64,000 nucleotides of DNA from Poecilobothrus nobilitatus (Eukaryota > Arthropoda > Insecta > Diptera > Dolichopodidae), in the NCBI GenBank assembly GCA_947095535.1, contig OX352773.1, forward strand, positions 156,587,271-156,651,270. Direction: 5' to 3'. The notes under the pieces are model-generated. The model was not told the DNA's origin and did not search any database. It worked only from the letters and a program-made list of their open reading frames with translations. The translations under genes were made by a program, and so were the position numbers. Positions within the stretch are counted from its first letter, which is position 1; each line of letters begins with the position of its first letter. This document shows positions 32,924-45,113 of this stretch, piece by piece.

Positions 32924-34167
32924 AAATTAATTTCGTACATTTATTGCATACATTATTTTAATTATCGTATTTCAGTATTTTGTAATAAATATCTATATTT
33001 TGCATAACATTTAAAAATATTTTTTTCAGTGGTCGCCTGTGGGTGTAATAATATATTGCATATTTTATTTTTGAAGAAAATAATTTTTATTAGAGAGAAT
33101 ACTAGAAACTAAAAAAAAAAATAATTAAAATTAAAAAAAAAAAACTATAGTGAAATATTATCATTAAATTTAATATAAAATATGGTTGAAAGCACATTTA
33201 AAAAAAATAGATAAGTGTTTTTAAAAAAAATAGATAAGTTTCCAACTTGACGTGCTGTTGTTTTCATATTTCAAAATAAGTGTTGTTAATATTACAAAAT
33301 TCATGCATTGAATATTCGCTCAATTGTGGATATCTTTAAAGTGTGGTTTAGATTACAGTGAATAGATAAAGTGGTTTACAGTACAGTGTAGGTTACAGTG
33401 TATATGTATTTATTATTTATACAATATTTGGTTAAAATTTAAAAAAAATTAACGTGGAATCTGTAATTATAACTACCAGAATATCATATAGTTAAAAAAC
33501 AGCATATTTTTAATTTAAGCTAAGAACTTTACTTTGGGCTTTAACTTGACAGAAATATTTTACATAATTTAATTTTGATTCATTTGTATAAATCACAAAC
33601 AGAAATTTTAAAATTATTACTACTCAGAAAAATATTTTTGATATGTGGAACTTAATGTTTATTAAACGAAAATCAAGAATTTTCTATAGTCAAAGTTACT
33701 TTTAATTTCGGTGTCCAGAAATTCAGAAAGGAAAATAAATAAGTAAGTATCTATACAATATGTACGACAATCAATTGTAAAATCAATCGACAAAACATCT
33801 TGTAAAAAATCTAAACTGTACTTAACGAATTTTCCACCGCTTTCAAAATACCGATATTTCAAAACCCCAGCATTTAAAATCTAGTTTTACTTAATTTTTT
33901 TTTTCTTGCATTATAGCTGCAAGCTAGCAGCGGGAAAGAAGTCATATAGCAGCGGGAAAGAAGTCATTCAAGGAGCCAAATTAAAGAAATATTTTATATA
34001 AAGGTAAAGTCTATTTGACCTCGTTTGATAAGGGTTTTCAATATTTTTTACTATTAAATCCTTTTAATTATCAACTTTTTTTACGTGACCAAATCTAAGG
34101 CATTTCACCATGAAACTCTTAAATATATTTCGTAAACGTGAAATGCCGTATCTAACAAAATAATAAA
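32924..34167. other. A+T-rich stretch with a 22-bp direct duplication
   Basis: 'tagcagcgggaaagaagtca' occurs at 33935 and 33957, a 22-bp tandem duplication. Nothing else recognised. Confidence 0.5.
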
Positions 34168-34427
34168 TTAAAACATTGAGTTCCACCCTCACCAGTGAAC
34201 ATAAAAAAAATACTTGCCTCTAGTCTCTCGTGTATCACCGGTGAACATAACTTAAATGTTACAAAATTCCACCCTCACCGGTGAACATAAAAACAAACTG
34301 GCGATAAGTCACAATATATCACCGGTGAACATTTTTAAAGGTAAAAATCAGTACATTAAATTGATTCGGGCTTTTGAGAATATTCGTCAATGTTCACCAG
34401 TGATACACGTGGGACTCAACGTATTGA
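34168..34427. mobile_element. TTAA-type MITE with CACCGGTGAACAT motifs (copy F1)
   Basis: It starts TTAAAACATTGAGT (34168) and ends with the inverted 'ACTCAACGTATTGA' (to 34427). Inside, CACCGGTGAACAT occurs exactly at 34236-34248, 34276-34288 and 34320-34332, with one inverted variant near the right end. TTAA ends with CAC-type inverted repeats are typical of piggyBac-mobilised MITEs; the assignment is inferred. The right TTAA is mutated. Confidence 0.72.
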
Positions 34428-35036
34428 TTTATAAAACATGGTTAAAAGTGAAATTTTTCAGTAGAGAACAGATATTGAATGTTGCAATATTTAAATATCT
34501 ACCTATCTTGATTTTTAATGTTGAAATTTCGAATATTACTGGATTTTGAATGTCATTCTAAACGAAAATGTTTTAGAATACAAATTTTAGAACCTTGATT
34601 AATTCACGAATATTGAATTTTTGCTTTGTTATTATTACTAAAGCTTGTGTAGGTACTCTTGTTATACTACAGTCACAATATCATATAGGTACGAATACAA
34701 TATATTTAAAAATGTAATATTTTATGAATGGATATTATGGTTTTGATTATATCAAAAGTGCTAGGTATGTATATCTACATATCGTAAAAAAGAAAAACTA
34801 AAAATTACAATGGTTCCTTTTTCGCTAGATGCTGACAATTTTACTGCATAATATGACTTTGAATCATCTGTACTTTTATATGAGATTTTATATTAAAATT
34901 GCAGTTTCTCTTGGAATTGAATATTCTTATATAATTTAAAAAAAAATAAATATTTTTTTTTTTACATTATCACATTATAGCACAACTCAGTAGATAAAAT
35001 ACTAAACAACATAGAAAAATTATTTTCAATCCTTCT
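34428..35036. other. A+T-rich stretch, nothing recognised
   Basis: Spacer between the MITE and the Tc1/mariner remnant; no features seen. Confidence 0.5.
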
Positions 35037-35434
35037 GTGTATTTATACTTTTTATGGCCGAAATTGGAAGAAGTTGATCTTGACAACAACTGATTCTAAG
35101 AAGACGGGGCTACGTGCCACGCAGCACGTTCAACAACCAAATTATAGCGAGAAAAGTTTGGAGATTCGGTTATTTCAAGAAATTGTGACATTGAATGGCC
35201 CCCAAGAAGTTGTGATTTAACACCATTAGACTATTTCTTGTGGGGTTATTTGAAGTCATTGGTCTTTAGCAATAAACCAGACTCTCTTCAAGCTTTATAA
35301 GTCAATATTGAACGTGCTATTAAAAGATACGACTTGATTTAGTGGAAAAAGTGCTCGAAAATTGGGTTAATCGAATTCGTTCCTGCAAAAGAAGTCGTGG
35401 AGGCCATTTGAATGACGTTTTGTTCAGAACTTAA
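35037..35434 (+). pseudogene. Tc1/mariner-superfamily transposase, C-terminal half, decayed
   Basis: A DDE transposase cuts and rejoins transposon ends. Reading on the plus strand gives 'FLWPKLEEVDLDNN', then 'EDGATCHAARST' (second catalytic Asp), 'WPPRSCDLTPLDYFLWGYLK' (third acidic residue, the Asp of CDL), and, after stops and a frame change, 'VLENWVNRIRSCKRSRGGHL' and a final 'DVLFRT' before the stop at 35432-35434. I count 36 residues between the two Asp residues. The N-terminal half is missing, there are at least four in-frame stops and one shift, and I saw no inverted repeats. It is a dead, 5'-truncated copy. Confidence 0.88.
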
Positions 35435-36721
35435 TTGTATCGATTGTACTTCACATTAAATAAAAAACATTTGAATTTCCTTAACAATTATTGTGTTTTT
35501 TTTTTTAAAGGAAATCATATTACTCAAATTGGAAAATCCATATAAATATGTACCTAAATAGTAGGTATGTATCTATTCAATTCATTGGACTTATGTCCGA
35601 TTTTCATATAATAAAATTTATAATTTTCGTAAATTATTCAAACTTCATGACATGCTGATGTACAAAACAAAAAAAAAACATCGAAATAGGAAAATAGAGT
35701 ATGGTTTTTGTGGTTATATTATGATATTTCAGATTTAAGTTATAAAGACTTTTTTTTTGTACACGTGCACAAAATATTTTACAAATTATTTCCAAAATAT
35801 AAATAATGTCTATTAATGCATTTTTTTTTTTTTTTGAAAAGAATAGTGTTACTTTACAAACAAAAAAATTCCTTTCTCTAAGGATATAAAAAAGTTATTT
35901 TTGTTTTTTTTTTTAATATTTTAAGTGTAAGAATGCAAGGATGCAAATTATTGAATAGATCTGTGAATGTTTTTAATTTTTTGGATTCATGTTTTTAAAA
36001 TTTTCTTAAAAAATTGCTAGCTTTTGCGCAAATTTTTATGTATATGTTAGGGTAAAATGTCGAAAAGTAAATGACGTGTTCCCAAAGACTGTTTACTATT
36101 AAAATATATAGACTGTTATCTATTGCTATTTTCATTGTTCATTTAAAACATTTTCCACTAAATCTAAATTTTACTTAAGAACATTTTATTAATTTTTCAT
36201 ATTTTTTTATTTTACCCTTCCGTTCAGGCATTCGCTATTAAAATGTTGTTGATGAAGTGAAGCCATAGTTACCTTTAAATAACTCAATGTTTTAATTTTT
36301 CAATAAGGGTTACTTTAGTTTTATTTTTTGTTAATTTTTATAGTATCTATTGAAATAATGAAACACTTTGGGTCAATGTATAAAACTCAGCCTCAACTCA
36401 AATTATACTTTTTCAAACAAAAACTATCTACTCTCAAATTCAGAGATTATTCGGAGATTCAAATTAAGTTTAAGTTGAAGCTCAGTTTATTCATTCAACC
36501 TACTATTTTCTGTTTTTTAGGTTATTTCGGAATTTTCGAACTAAAATCACAAAAGAATAATAAAACTTCGAAAAGAAGATTATAAAAGCAAAATTGTTTC
36601 ATTTCCCATAAAGTTCCCATAAAAGGTAGACTATGGCTAAAGGTTTTTACATGAGAAGAAATGTTGTCCTTGGTTAAAATTTTAATTCTATGAAAAAACC
36701 ACCTTCCAAACCACCTTCCAA
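35435..36721. other. A+T-rich stretch, nothing recognised
   Basis: The first ~60 bp may be the 3' flank of the transposase. The rest is A+T-rich; an open frame of 85 codons at 36328-36585 shows no recognisable motif. Just before the palindrome, 'accaccttccaa' is tandemly duplicated (36700-36720). Confidence 0.45.
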
Positions 36722-36819
36722 AAAAACAAAACACAATCATATTATAAAGTAGTTTCTCTATGATTTGCGGTTCCAAATCATAGAGAAACTACTTTATAAT
36801 ATGATTGTGTTTTGTTTTT
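36722..36819. repeat. Perfect 46-bp inverted repeat with 6-nt loop
   Basis: Positions 36722-36767 are the exact reverse complement of 36774-36819, separated by CGGTTC. No mismatch occurs over 46 bp. Such a perfect snap-back in diverged, A+T-rich DNA implies a very recent origin or a foldback event, or an assembly error. It shows no similarity to the other repeats in the window. As RNA it would form a long hairpin. Confidence 0.97.
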
Positions 36820-38597
36820 GAAAAATTAAAGATAACAAGAGAACATAATAGTGCCTTTATACTCTGTTATCCTTCTACATTTACTAAGTCGGGATATTAA
36901 TTGAAAGTTTTTTTGTGATTGTCCGGTTAGTAGTCAAATCCGAGAATGTTAATATTTATTATATGTTCTGTTTTTGTTAACCTTTTTTGATAAAAAATTC
37001 GCTAACATATAGATATTTTGTATTACTTGTGAACTGATATGTCTTTAGATGTTGTAGAATTTACAGCTAAATTAAATTTATTGCTAATACATTTACATCT
37101 GTAACAATTTTTGTGTGTAGTTTGATAGGTAGAATGACATTATTTGTAACTGCCGAAATAAAAAGTATTTTGATGAAGATATGACAATTCATAACAGTAG
37201 GTCGAGATCTTCATTTATTTGATAAATGGAACGCTAATTTGACGTAATTATATTTACTCCTATCTACTCTTTCACAAAGGCTGGTGTAGTTGGGAGTAGA
37301 AAAAAGTAGTTTACTCTGTAAAAGGGGAACAATGACTGTAAGAACGCAATATTGCTAAATTAAAACGTTGGAAAACATTTTGGAGTCATTTTAAATTTTT
37401 ATATATTATTTCTTAATTGATAGCAATTTAAATTATAATATTATCCTTATTTCAAAAAGGATCAATGTACTAATATTATATTAACTTATAGAAAATCAAA
37501 AACTTTGACAGAAAACAAAAACAATTAAAAACTTCAAAAACCTGAGTAAAAAACAAGGTTTTTGAGTTTTTGAAAACTGTGAACTTTAAAGTTGTTAAAT
37601 TTTTTAAAGATTTCTATTTAATGAAAATTTTTAGAGGAATCTTCGGGCTGTGAAAATTACAACAAGTTGAAGTAATATTTGCTACCTATTTATTTTTCTA
37701 ACATTGTACGTTTTACATATTTACAAATCGAATTTTCTGTCATGTAAAATATTTGATTTGATCTTATTCTTAACCCTAACTTCATAATATTAAATATTAT
37801 TTAGTTTTTTCTTTTAAATATTTTTTTTAGGTGAAAAAAATTTAAATTAAAAATTCTTTTACCTATAATGTAGAGAATATTATAAGCAGACAAAAAAATC
37901 TATAGAAAAAAGGATAATAAATCGAAAAATCAAAAACATCAAAAAAGTAGTGTATACGTACTATTTTTTAAAATAACTACTTGGTAGTCCTTTGGAAATT
38001 TTTTGTATCTATTTTTTTTAAGATTTTATACCTAATACAGAAAAAGGAATAATAATTATTGTGTGAAGGATTACCTTTTAAGTTCACCTTAATTCAAAAA
38101 CATAAATTTTCAATTTACACAAAAAAGAAAAAAAAGAAAAACTGAATAGATATGTTAAGATTTGAATTTTGGTTGCTTTTTTGTTCTTTTTTTCTATGGA
38201 ATTTAAGTTTTTGTGCTTAAAAATGGTTTAACAAATAAAAAAACTAACATTCACTTAAAAGATTTTACTAAAAATATTTTCTGTATGCCTTCAAACTTTA
38301 AAATAAAAACATTTTTTTTTTTTTTTTTGTAAATATTTTTAAGGATTCACTTATATTATAGTTAATAACTTTTGAAATCATAGATGCATAGGTAAATTTT
38401 TTAATAAGTATGAAGAATAATTAGAGTAGAAATTCAAATGGACACGATATTATCATCTACTAAAAATAATGAAACAATTTAATGTGAGGTTGTACATTAG
38501 TTACTGATGTATAACGAGATTAATATTAAAATAAAAATTAAAACTTTAGTATATAAGGCCGATATTAATGGATGAATATCAAAAGAGATAAGTTCAA
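36820..38597. other. A+T-rich stretch, nothing recognised
   Basis: No open frame of note, no GTCC tract and no tandem repeat. Confidence 0.5.
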
Positions 38598-38725
38598 AAT
38601 CCCTGGGGACATAACCCCCACTAAGATAAAATCCCCAAAAATCAAATCCCCGAAGACAAAAATCCCCAAAGCCAAAATCTCCTAAAACAAAATCCCTAAA
38701 AACAAAATCCTCAAAAACAAAGCCT
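38598..38725. repeat. Degenerate minisatellite, ~15-bp unit ACAAAATCCCCAAAA
   Basis: At least seven imperfect units of 13-17 bp, each with a C-run (ccccc, cccc, tccc) flanked by A-runs, giving strong C-on-one-strand asymmetry. Units grow more diverged toward the right end. Confidence 0.85.
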
Positions 38726-39120
38726 TAATACATAAATGATGTCAATATCAAAACATAAATCAAGTTCATATTTGATTACCAAATGATACGCTTGATGACA
38801 CGTTTTTTACAGAATGTAAATTTTATAATTTGTATGTAGGTGAATGTGAGATTCTGAATTAGAATTGTTTTTTTTTTAGTTTGTTTCAAAATTAGACTTT
38901 CATCAAAATTAGAATTAGATTTGTTCGACGTTGAAGGCAAATCTGTTAAAAGATTTTTTTTTTTTTTTTGGGCATTATTTCTGTTCTTGAATTCTTCTTT
39001 AAAACATCAATAATTATAATCATATTTTCAAAAAACTGTTTTTAAAAATCATAAAACATTTCAACGTTAATAGAAAATATTTTATATTTTTAATGTGAAA
39101 TTATAATATTAGCTTTTATT
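38726..39120. other. A+T-rich stretch, nothing recognised
   Basis: Short spacer between the minisatellite and HL-D4. Confidence 0.5.
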
Positions 39121-39936
39121 TTTAGAATATTTCCAAAAAAATTTTGAAAAAATGTGCCTATTAGTTTCATTCTGTCCGTCTGTCTGTCCGTCTGTTTACA
39201 AAATTTCTACACCGTTAAAGATAGAGAAAATTTTTTTAACCATAGGTAGGTTTCATAAAAAAATGAATTTTGTTAAACAACTTTTCCATGTAGCCCCCTC
39301 CATTACGGAACTACAGCCCCTCAAATTTTGAAAAAGTCCTATTTTTAAACGCATATATTTCAGGTTCCGCTTAACATTTTTTCAATCTGAAAATGCCATT
39401 CGACAGGAATTTTTTTATATTTTATAAACCTTTATAAATCAATATTAAAATTATATATAGTTTTTAAATTTAGTATTTAAATTTACCGTTATATGAAAAC
39501 CAAATTTTGCAAGATTTTTCTACCTTCATAACTCCGGCACGCTTTTAGATAGGCGCTTGAAATTATGAGGCAAGAAAGAACTAGTATAAGTTTCAGAATT
39601 AGTATATAATTTTTTGGTAACACCCCCTGTTTAAGAGTTATTACGCCCTAAAAATTCAAAATTTGCAAACAATAGCGTGTCTAACAATCTATAACTTAGG
39701 CACCTGTAAAAATTTTTCTTCGGCAAGACATGAAAATTAAAAGTTCAATAATATATATTTACGTGTGTTAACGGTTTTTCTTAGTTATGTAGGGTTCCGA
39801 ACTTGCAGCCTTTTCACATTTTTTACTTATATGAAATTTTCAAATTTTTCTGCAAGTCACAATCGTAAACAGTTTGTATTGTCTTTTGGAAATATGCGCT
39901 TTTAAAAACTGTTGGTTTACATTCTACCTTGTTTTC
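39121..39936 (+). mobile_element. HL-D element with one core unit (copy D4)
   Basis: The 5' subTIR is decayed ('gaatatttccaaaa'), but the hairpin partner 'aatgtgcc' and a GTCC/GTCT tract (39177-39194) follow. One core unit is present. The 3' subTIR TTTTGGAAATATGC (39884-39897) has one mismatch. The 3' hairpin region 'aaaaactgttggttt' and terminus CTTGTTTT (39928-39935) complete it. Confidence 0.85.
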
Positions 39937-40415
39937 TGTAAAATCATATGTTAAAAAGAAAGTATAAGGATATAAATTAAAGATGAATATTGATAAGGAT
40001 ATTCAGCAACAGTTATTATTCAAAATAAAATGTATAATACATTATAAAAACACCTATAAAATAATTCAACACACGTATATTAAATAAAAAGTAAAACAAA
40101 AAATACTAGTTTTTTAATATTTTACTTTTATTCACCTGTCGAACTCAAAATATATTCAGGTACAAAATTTATGAAATGGATATATTTAATAATACCTATC
40201 TATAAAAAAGAATATGAGTATTTACAATTTAATAATATTGTAACATTGTTATGAATCTATTGTAAGAAAACATGCAGCGGAAAAATATGAGGAAACATTA
40301 TTTAATGAAAAGTGAATAAGCATTGAGGATACCTAATAATGATTAAATATAGGATAATAGTAAAATGGATCTATATTTTTCTTTTCTATTAGTTTATACT
40401 TTTTTAGTCTTAACT
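39937..40415. other. A+T-rich spacer
   Basis: Nothing recognised between two HL-D copies. Confidence 0.5.
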
Positions 40416-41060
40416 TTTTAGTACATTTTACAAAAAAATTTTAGTTTCAAGTCCGTCCGTCCTAAACAGACGAACAAAACTTCTACACTGTTTAATATAT
40501 CATATTAAAATTGAAGCCATTGATAATCCTCTTAAAAAAATATTTATGTTGTAGGAAAACTTTTTTATGTAGACCCACCTAATGCGGAGCTAAAGCCCAA
40601 AACACTTGGTAAAAGCTTTAGTTTCAAATTTGTATATCACAAGTTCAACTTAAGTTGTTTTAATCTAAAAACGTCAAAGAACAAGTTGATAATATTATAC
40701 TTTAGCTTTATAAATTAATATTAAAATTATACAATTTTTTTGTAATTTAAATTATATGAATATGTATATGATTTTGTTAAATATTGCTTACTTCATCACT
40801 CCGTAACACTTTTATATAGTATGAAATTTGAAGAAATGTTGAAATTGAAATTTTGATAGAAGAAAGAACATTTAGAATTGATTTCCATCAAGAAAATTTT
40901 TTTCTAACACACTTTCTAGCTATTAGGGGTAATTTATTACACCTGTAAAATTTTTTTTTACAGTAAAACACAAAAACTAAAGCTTCAGCATTATATTTTT
41001 ACATGTATTAGCAGTTTTTTTAAAAATTATACAGAGTTTCCTTAAAATTAAAGAAACATT
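40416..41060 (+). mobile_element. HL-D element, diverged (copy D5)
   Basis: It starts 'tagtacattttacaaaaaaa', then 'gtccgtccgtcc' and 'aaaacttctacactgttta'. A 'gcggagctaaagcccaaa' phrase matches the HL-D core. The 3' end is not clear. It lies in the same orientation as D4, about 480 bp downstream of it. Confidence 0.65.
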
Positions 41061-41123
41061 GTAATAGTATAGAGTTTTACAAGAGTTCCGGAATAGTTTA
41101 TTGTGTTAGTTGCAACATCATGT

Positions 41124-41456
41124 TTAACACTTTAAGTTTCATGCTCATCAGTGAACATTAAAAAAATACTTGTGTTAAATCGCACGTATCTATATCACTG
41201 GTGATCATCACTCAAATGTTACAAAATTCTGCACTCATTGGTGAACATAAAACTTGCGTTAAGTTTCAATATAGCATCGGTAAACATTTTTACAGTTAAA
41301 ATAATTTGGGCTTTTAAGAAGATTCAGCAATGTTCTTCGATGATACATGTCGTGCGACTTAGCGGAATTTTAATTTTATGTTCATTTGGTGAGCACGTGG
41401 TTTTGAAACATTTAAGTGATGTTCACCGGTTACACACGTGAGACTCAATGTGTTAA
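41124..41456. mobile_element. TTAA-type MITE with CACCGGTGAACAT motifs (copy F2)
   Basis: A 333-bp element flanked by TTAA on both sides (41124-41127 and 41453-41456). The left end is TTAACACTTTAAGTTTCATG; the inverted right end is TTAACACATTGAGTCTCACG, so the terminal repeats are clear but diverged. Variants of the 'caccggtgaacat' motif occur along both arms. This is the only copy with both TTAA sites and long arms visible; it is probably piggyBac-type and non-autonomous. Confidence 0.8.
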
Positions 41457-42534
41457 GAAGATTTTATTTTAATCAAGTTATTCTATTCCTCTATACTCTA
41501 TCTATAACCCGTAACAAAATTTTATAAAAATTACTATAGTAATATCACAGATAAGAGCTCCTACTTCGTATTTATAAAACTACACCAACATTATTATAAG
41601 CTTTATGATTGGAATAGCAATGGCGGCATACTTTAAATCTAAAATTAATATCCTCAACAGCTTTCAAATAACAATATTAATATAAACATTAACATCAAAC
41701 GAAATAGTCAAAAAGATCATTTTTTGAATACCATTTGAATATTTGAAAATAAAATGTCAATTATTATAAAATAAGTAGAAATATAATAAAATTTCATTTA
41801 AATGAAATTATCCTATTTGTATATAAATAAAAAAAAACTTTTAAATATTATATTATAGTTATATACTTACGAGTACATGTAGATAAAAAAAAATTCAATG
41901 AATATTATAATTTTTTCTATGTAGGTACATATCTAATGTATATTAAAAATAATTTGTAATCCCTCAGGATAAAAGAAAATGCGTACTTATAGATATTATG
42001 TGTAACTACGTTATGAATAAAAAGAAAAAAAAAACAATAAAGAATTTCCCTTAAGATAAACATTTCATATGAATTATTATTATAAATATTGTAAGTGTAA
42101 AATGAATTTAGACCTCAATGGTTTAATAATTCGAATTACCATTAAAAAAACAAAATAAAAAAGTGAGAGTAATGTTTTATAAATCGTTAGAAAAACAAGA
42201 TTTTAATATTTAAGGCATTATTTAATTTTTTTTTTAACCAAAAACAGATTTAATAATTTTCAAAAAAAAATTGAATTTTTTGATTTTGGGGTTGGGATTT
42301 TATCAAAAAATTTTAATTTGAAATTATTTTTGGACGAAAAAGAAGCCAATGAACATATCACTGTGCATTCTCAAGTAAGTGTAATAAACCACGATGAATA
42401 GAATAGCACCATAATATGTAACAAAGATGGAAGATGTTATTATTTATTGTAAAAAAGTACAAAATCAATAAGACCCAAAATGTGTCTTGACAATTATAGT
42501 AAAACACTTGAAAAATTTAAAACCTAATCTTTCT
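41457..42534. other. A+T-rich stretch, nothing recognised
   Basis: No repeat family or open frame recognised. Confidence 0.5.
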
Positions 42535-42730
42535 AATGGGATCTGGAAGTTGTATGGCAACTGTCCGTCAGTCAGAATTTTGAAAAACTGTCATGGCTAT
42601 AACCTTGCCTTCAATTTCAGTAGTGCATAGTGAAAATTTCATCGAAATCGATCAAGTAGTTTTCAAGTCTATAAATAACAGACAGACACACAAACATTTT
42701 CACTTTTATATTATATATTATTATAAATAG
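42535..42730 (+). mobile_element. Possible RTE-type LINE 3' tail
   Basis: The order 'ttgtatggcaactgtccg', 'aaaatttcatcgaaatcgat', 'caagtagttttcaagtct', 'acagacagacacacaaac', then a TATAATATTAT-rich end recalls the 3' ends of RTE-like LINEs in insects. Those carry 'tcaaaatcgattcagtagttt' type sequence, an ACAAACAAAC run and 'tataatattagtatagat'. The first part also resembles HL-type core sequence, so a fly-repeat alternative is open. Confidence 0.45.
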
Positions 42731-43880
42731 ATATTCTAGATTATAGATAGATATAGATATACTTACCCCTTTTTTCAGAAAGTCTATTTTAATTATTTTT
42801 AAAAATTTTCAAATTCTACTTTAATTCCAAATTTAAAAATTTTTTTCGATTCAATTTTATTGCATTTGACTTTAATTTACGGCATCAACTAATAATATTA
42901 TAACAATGTTGTCCCTTATTTCGGCAGTACAAAACAATTTTTCTTATCAGAAAAAAAAAAATTAGCAACAACAAAAACCATTTTTATTTATTTCCGTTAA
43001 TGTAGGTATAGTAGGTATAATGTAGGTTCCTCATAGGGACAGCCCCATGCGTAGGTATCCCATGAGCAAAGTTTTTCTAATTTACTTCTTATTGTGGTAA
43101 AAGCTAATAAATATACTACTTATTAATTTGATTCAATTTTTAAATGAAGTGTTATAAAAGTTAAAAAAAAATGCAATTCAATTTATATAATTTTTTTTTT
43201 GTGGAACTTATTTAGGTAAACTTTTTAAATGGTAGTAAAATTTTCTACAAAATATTGTGCAATTTCTATTTTTACCATGGTACCATGGGGAAGTTTTTGG
43301 CAAAGAAATTTTACCCTAAGCTATTGTTATAGTGTCTAGATTCTATGGACTATAAAATGATAATTTAAATGTCAATATAAAGTTTCCAACGATATCTTAT
43401 GAAATCTTATTTTTTGAAAATATAATTTTTCAAAATCTTCTTGCTCAAAATCTCCCGTTTTATTTAAAAAAAGGAAATTTGAGAAGATTTTACATTTTCA
43501 GAATCTCCTTTATTCTTCTATCTAAATTGTAAATAATTCGAAATTTCAAATTTCCTACTTATAATGTCTATTTCTCCTAATTCAGAGTTTCAAATATTTT
43601 ATACATACAGCGAAAAAAGCTTATAACTCTCATTTTATGGTGAAATCTAAAATCCGTCATATTTTTCTTATAGGTAGATACGTATACATACCAGTGAAGA
43701 AATTTTTAATTTTTAAATACCTACATAAAACCATATATATAACTTGGGATTTTGAATTCTGTGGTTCTCTTTCTGGGATTGATCTTTTTTATAATTTAGA
43801 CCTTCTTTTTGGAATTTTTAATCGCGCTCCCGAAAAGAATATCGGGTTACTGTCCAAAACCCCGCTAAACAAATAATTGA
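42731..43880. other. A+T-rich stretch, nothing recognised
   Basis: Includes short duplicated words ('gtaggtatagtaggtataatgtaggt' region near 43008-43027, 'accatggtaccatgg' near 43275). No gene recognised; an open frame of 79 codons at 43637-43876 has no motif I know. Confidence 0.45.
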
Positions 43881-44560
43881 AAACCTAATTTTGTAACCAA
43901 CTCTGGAAGTGGAGAAATACCTTGATGTATTTGCTTTTTGTTATGAATAAAAGAAGATCTTTCTTACAAAATAAGTTTTTGTAAAAAAGAGATTTTCTAA
44001 AAAGGAAATTTTTGAAAAGAAGATTAAAAAAAGTAGGATTTTAAAAAAGAAATTTTTTAAAAAAAGGAGATTTTGTAATTAATAAAAGTGTCGGAAATTC
44101 GTTAAGAGAGATATTATAATAATTGAGGAGTGACATATGCGATTAGGTGTTATAAAGCTGACCGATATACAATGCCTTGTTGTTGCAATATCTACGTAAA
44201 AATATAATATTAGGAAGGATTTCAGAGCTGGTTACAAAATCAGAGTTTCAATAATTTGTTTAACGGAAGTTTAGTGGCACCAGCCCCCACTGTTTTAAAT
44301 GTTTTGTAGTTAAAATATGTATTTAAGCAAAATAATAAGCGCGTATTTTATAGTTGGTTACAGAATCAGGGTATGTGGTTTTTTCTAAAATAATCTTAAA
44401 ATTCGGCAGCATGTAATTTTACTGTATTTCATTTGCCTGTATTTTGTGACGTTCTGTAATCATATTTTATTATCCTGATTTCCATATATATTTGTGTTTT
44501 AGAGTTGGTTACGAAATCGGAATTTCAATAATTAGTTTAATAAACGTTTTGTAAAGACAA
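43881..44560. repeat. Diverged repeat with recurring 'ggttacaaaatcag'
   Basis: The phrase occurs as 'gctggttacaaaatcagag' near 44228, 'gttggttacagaatcaggg' near 44356 and 'gttggttacgaaatcggaa' near 44503, with an inverted 'gtaaccaactc' near 43892. The spacing is about 130-147 bp. Related copies lie at 21890-22030 and one at 51450. Looks like an old tandem or multi-copy element; family unknown. Confidence 0.5.
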
Positions 44561-45113
44561 ATTTTGAATAACAAAAATTATAATTTTGAATAAAAAATTA
44601 TTTTAATTGAAATTTAAAATGCTAATCAAATATTTTTTTTTTTTTTTATAATAAATTCTGTATTTCCAATAGGCACTAAAAAATAAAATCTTATATGAAT
44701 AAGTTATTAAATTTAATAAACATTTTTGTCCTATTTTAAATTGAAAAATAAAATAAATAAAATATTATAGATATATTTTTGAAATATAATTTACCTAATA
44801 TTGAATTATAATATGAAATTAAAAGAAAAAAAAAAATACCTATTTATAATACACATAAGTAGGAACAAATCTCATGAATAGAATTTAAAAGACTTTTTAT
44901 TCATTTTATTCATCTTTTCATTACTTTGAATAAAAAAAAATCTTGAGTATATAGGGATTAAAATATAAAATAAAATAAAATATAAAGTAGATGCCTTTCT
45001 ATATTTTTATAAATTTTTTTAATAAACGTGAGAATTTGATCATAGATACCTATTACTTTTTTGGAGTATTATAAAATTTAAAAAAAATAAATTATTTCCT
45101 TTTTACATAAATA
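44561..45113. other. A+T-rich stretch, nothing recognised
   Basis: Dominated by A/T runs. Confidence 0.5.

Noticed and set aside
36328..36585. 85-codon frame as a host exon
   Set aside because: No recognised motif; length is within chance in A+T-rich DNA with unusual T/K/F bias.
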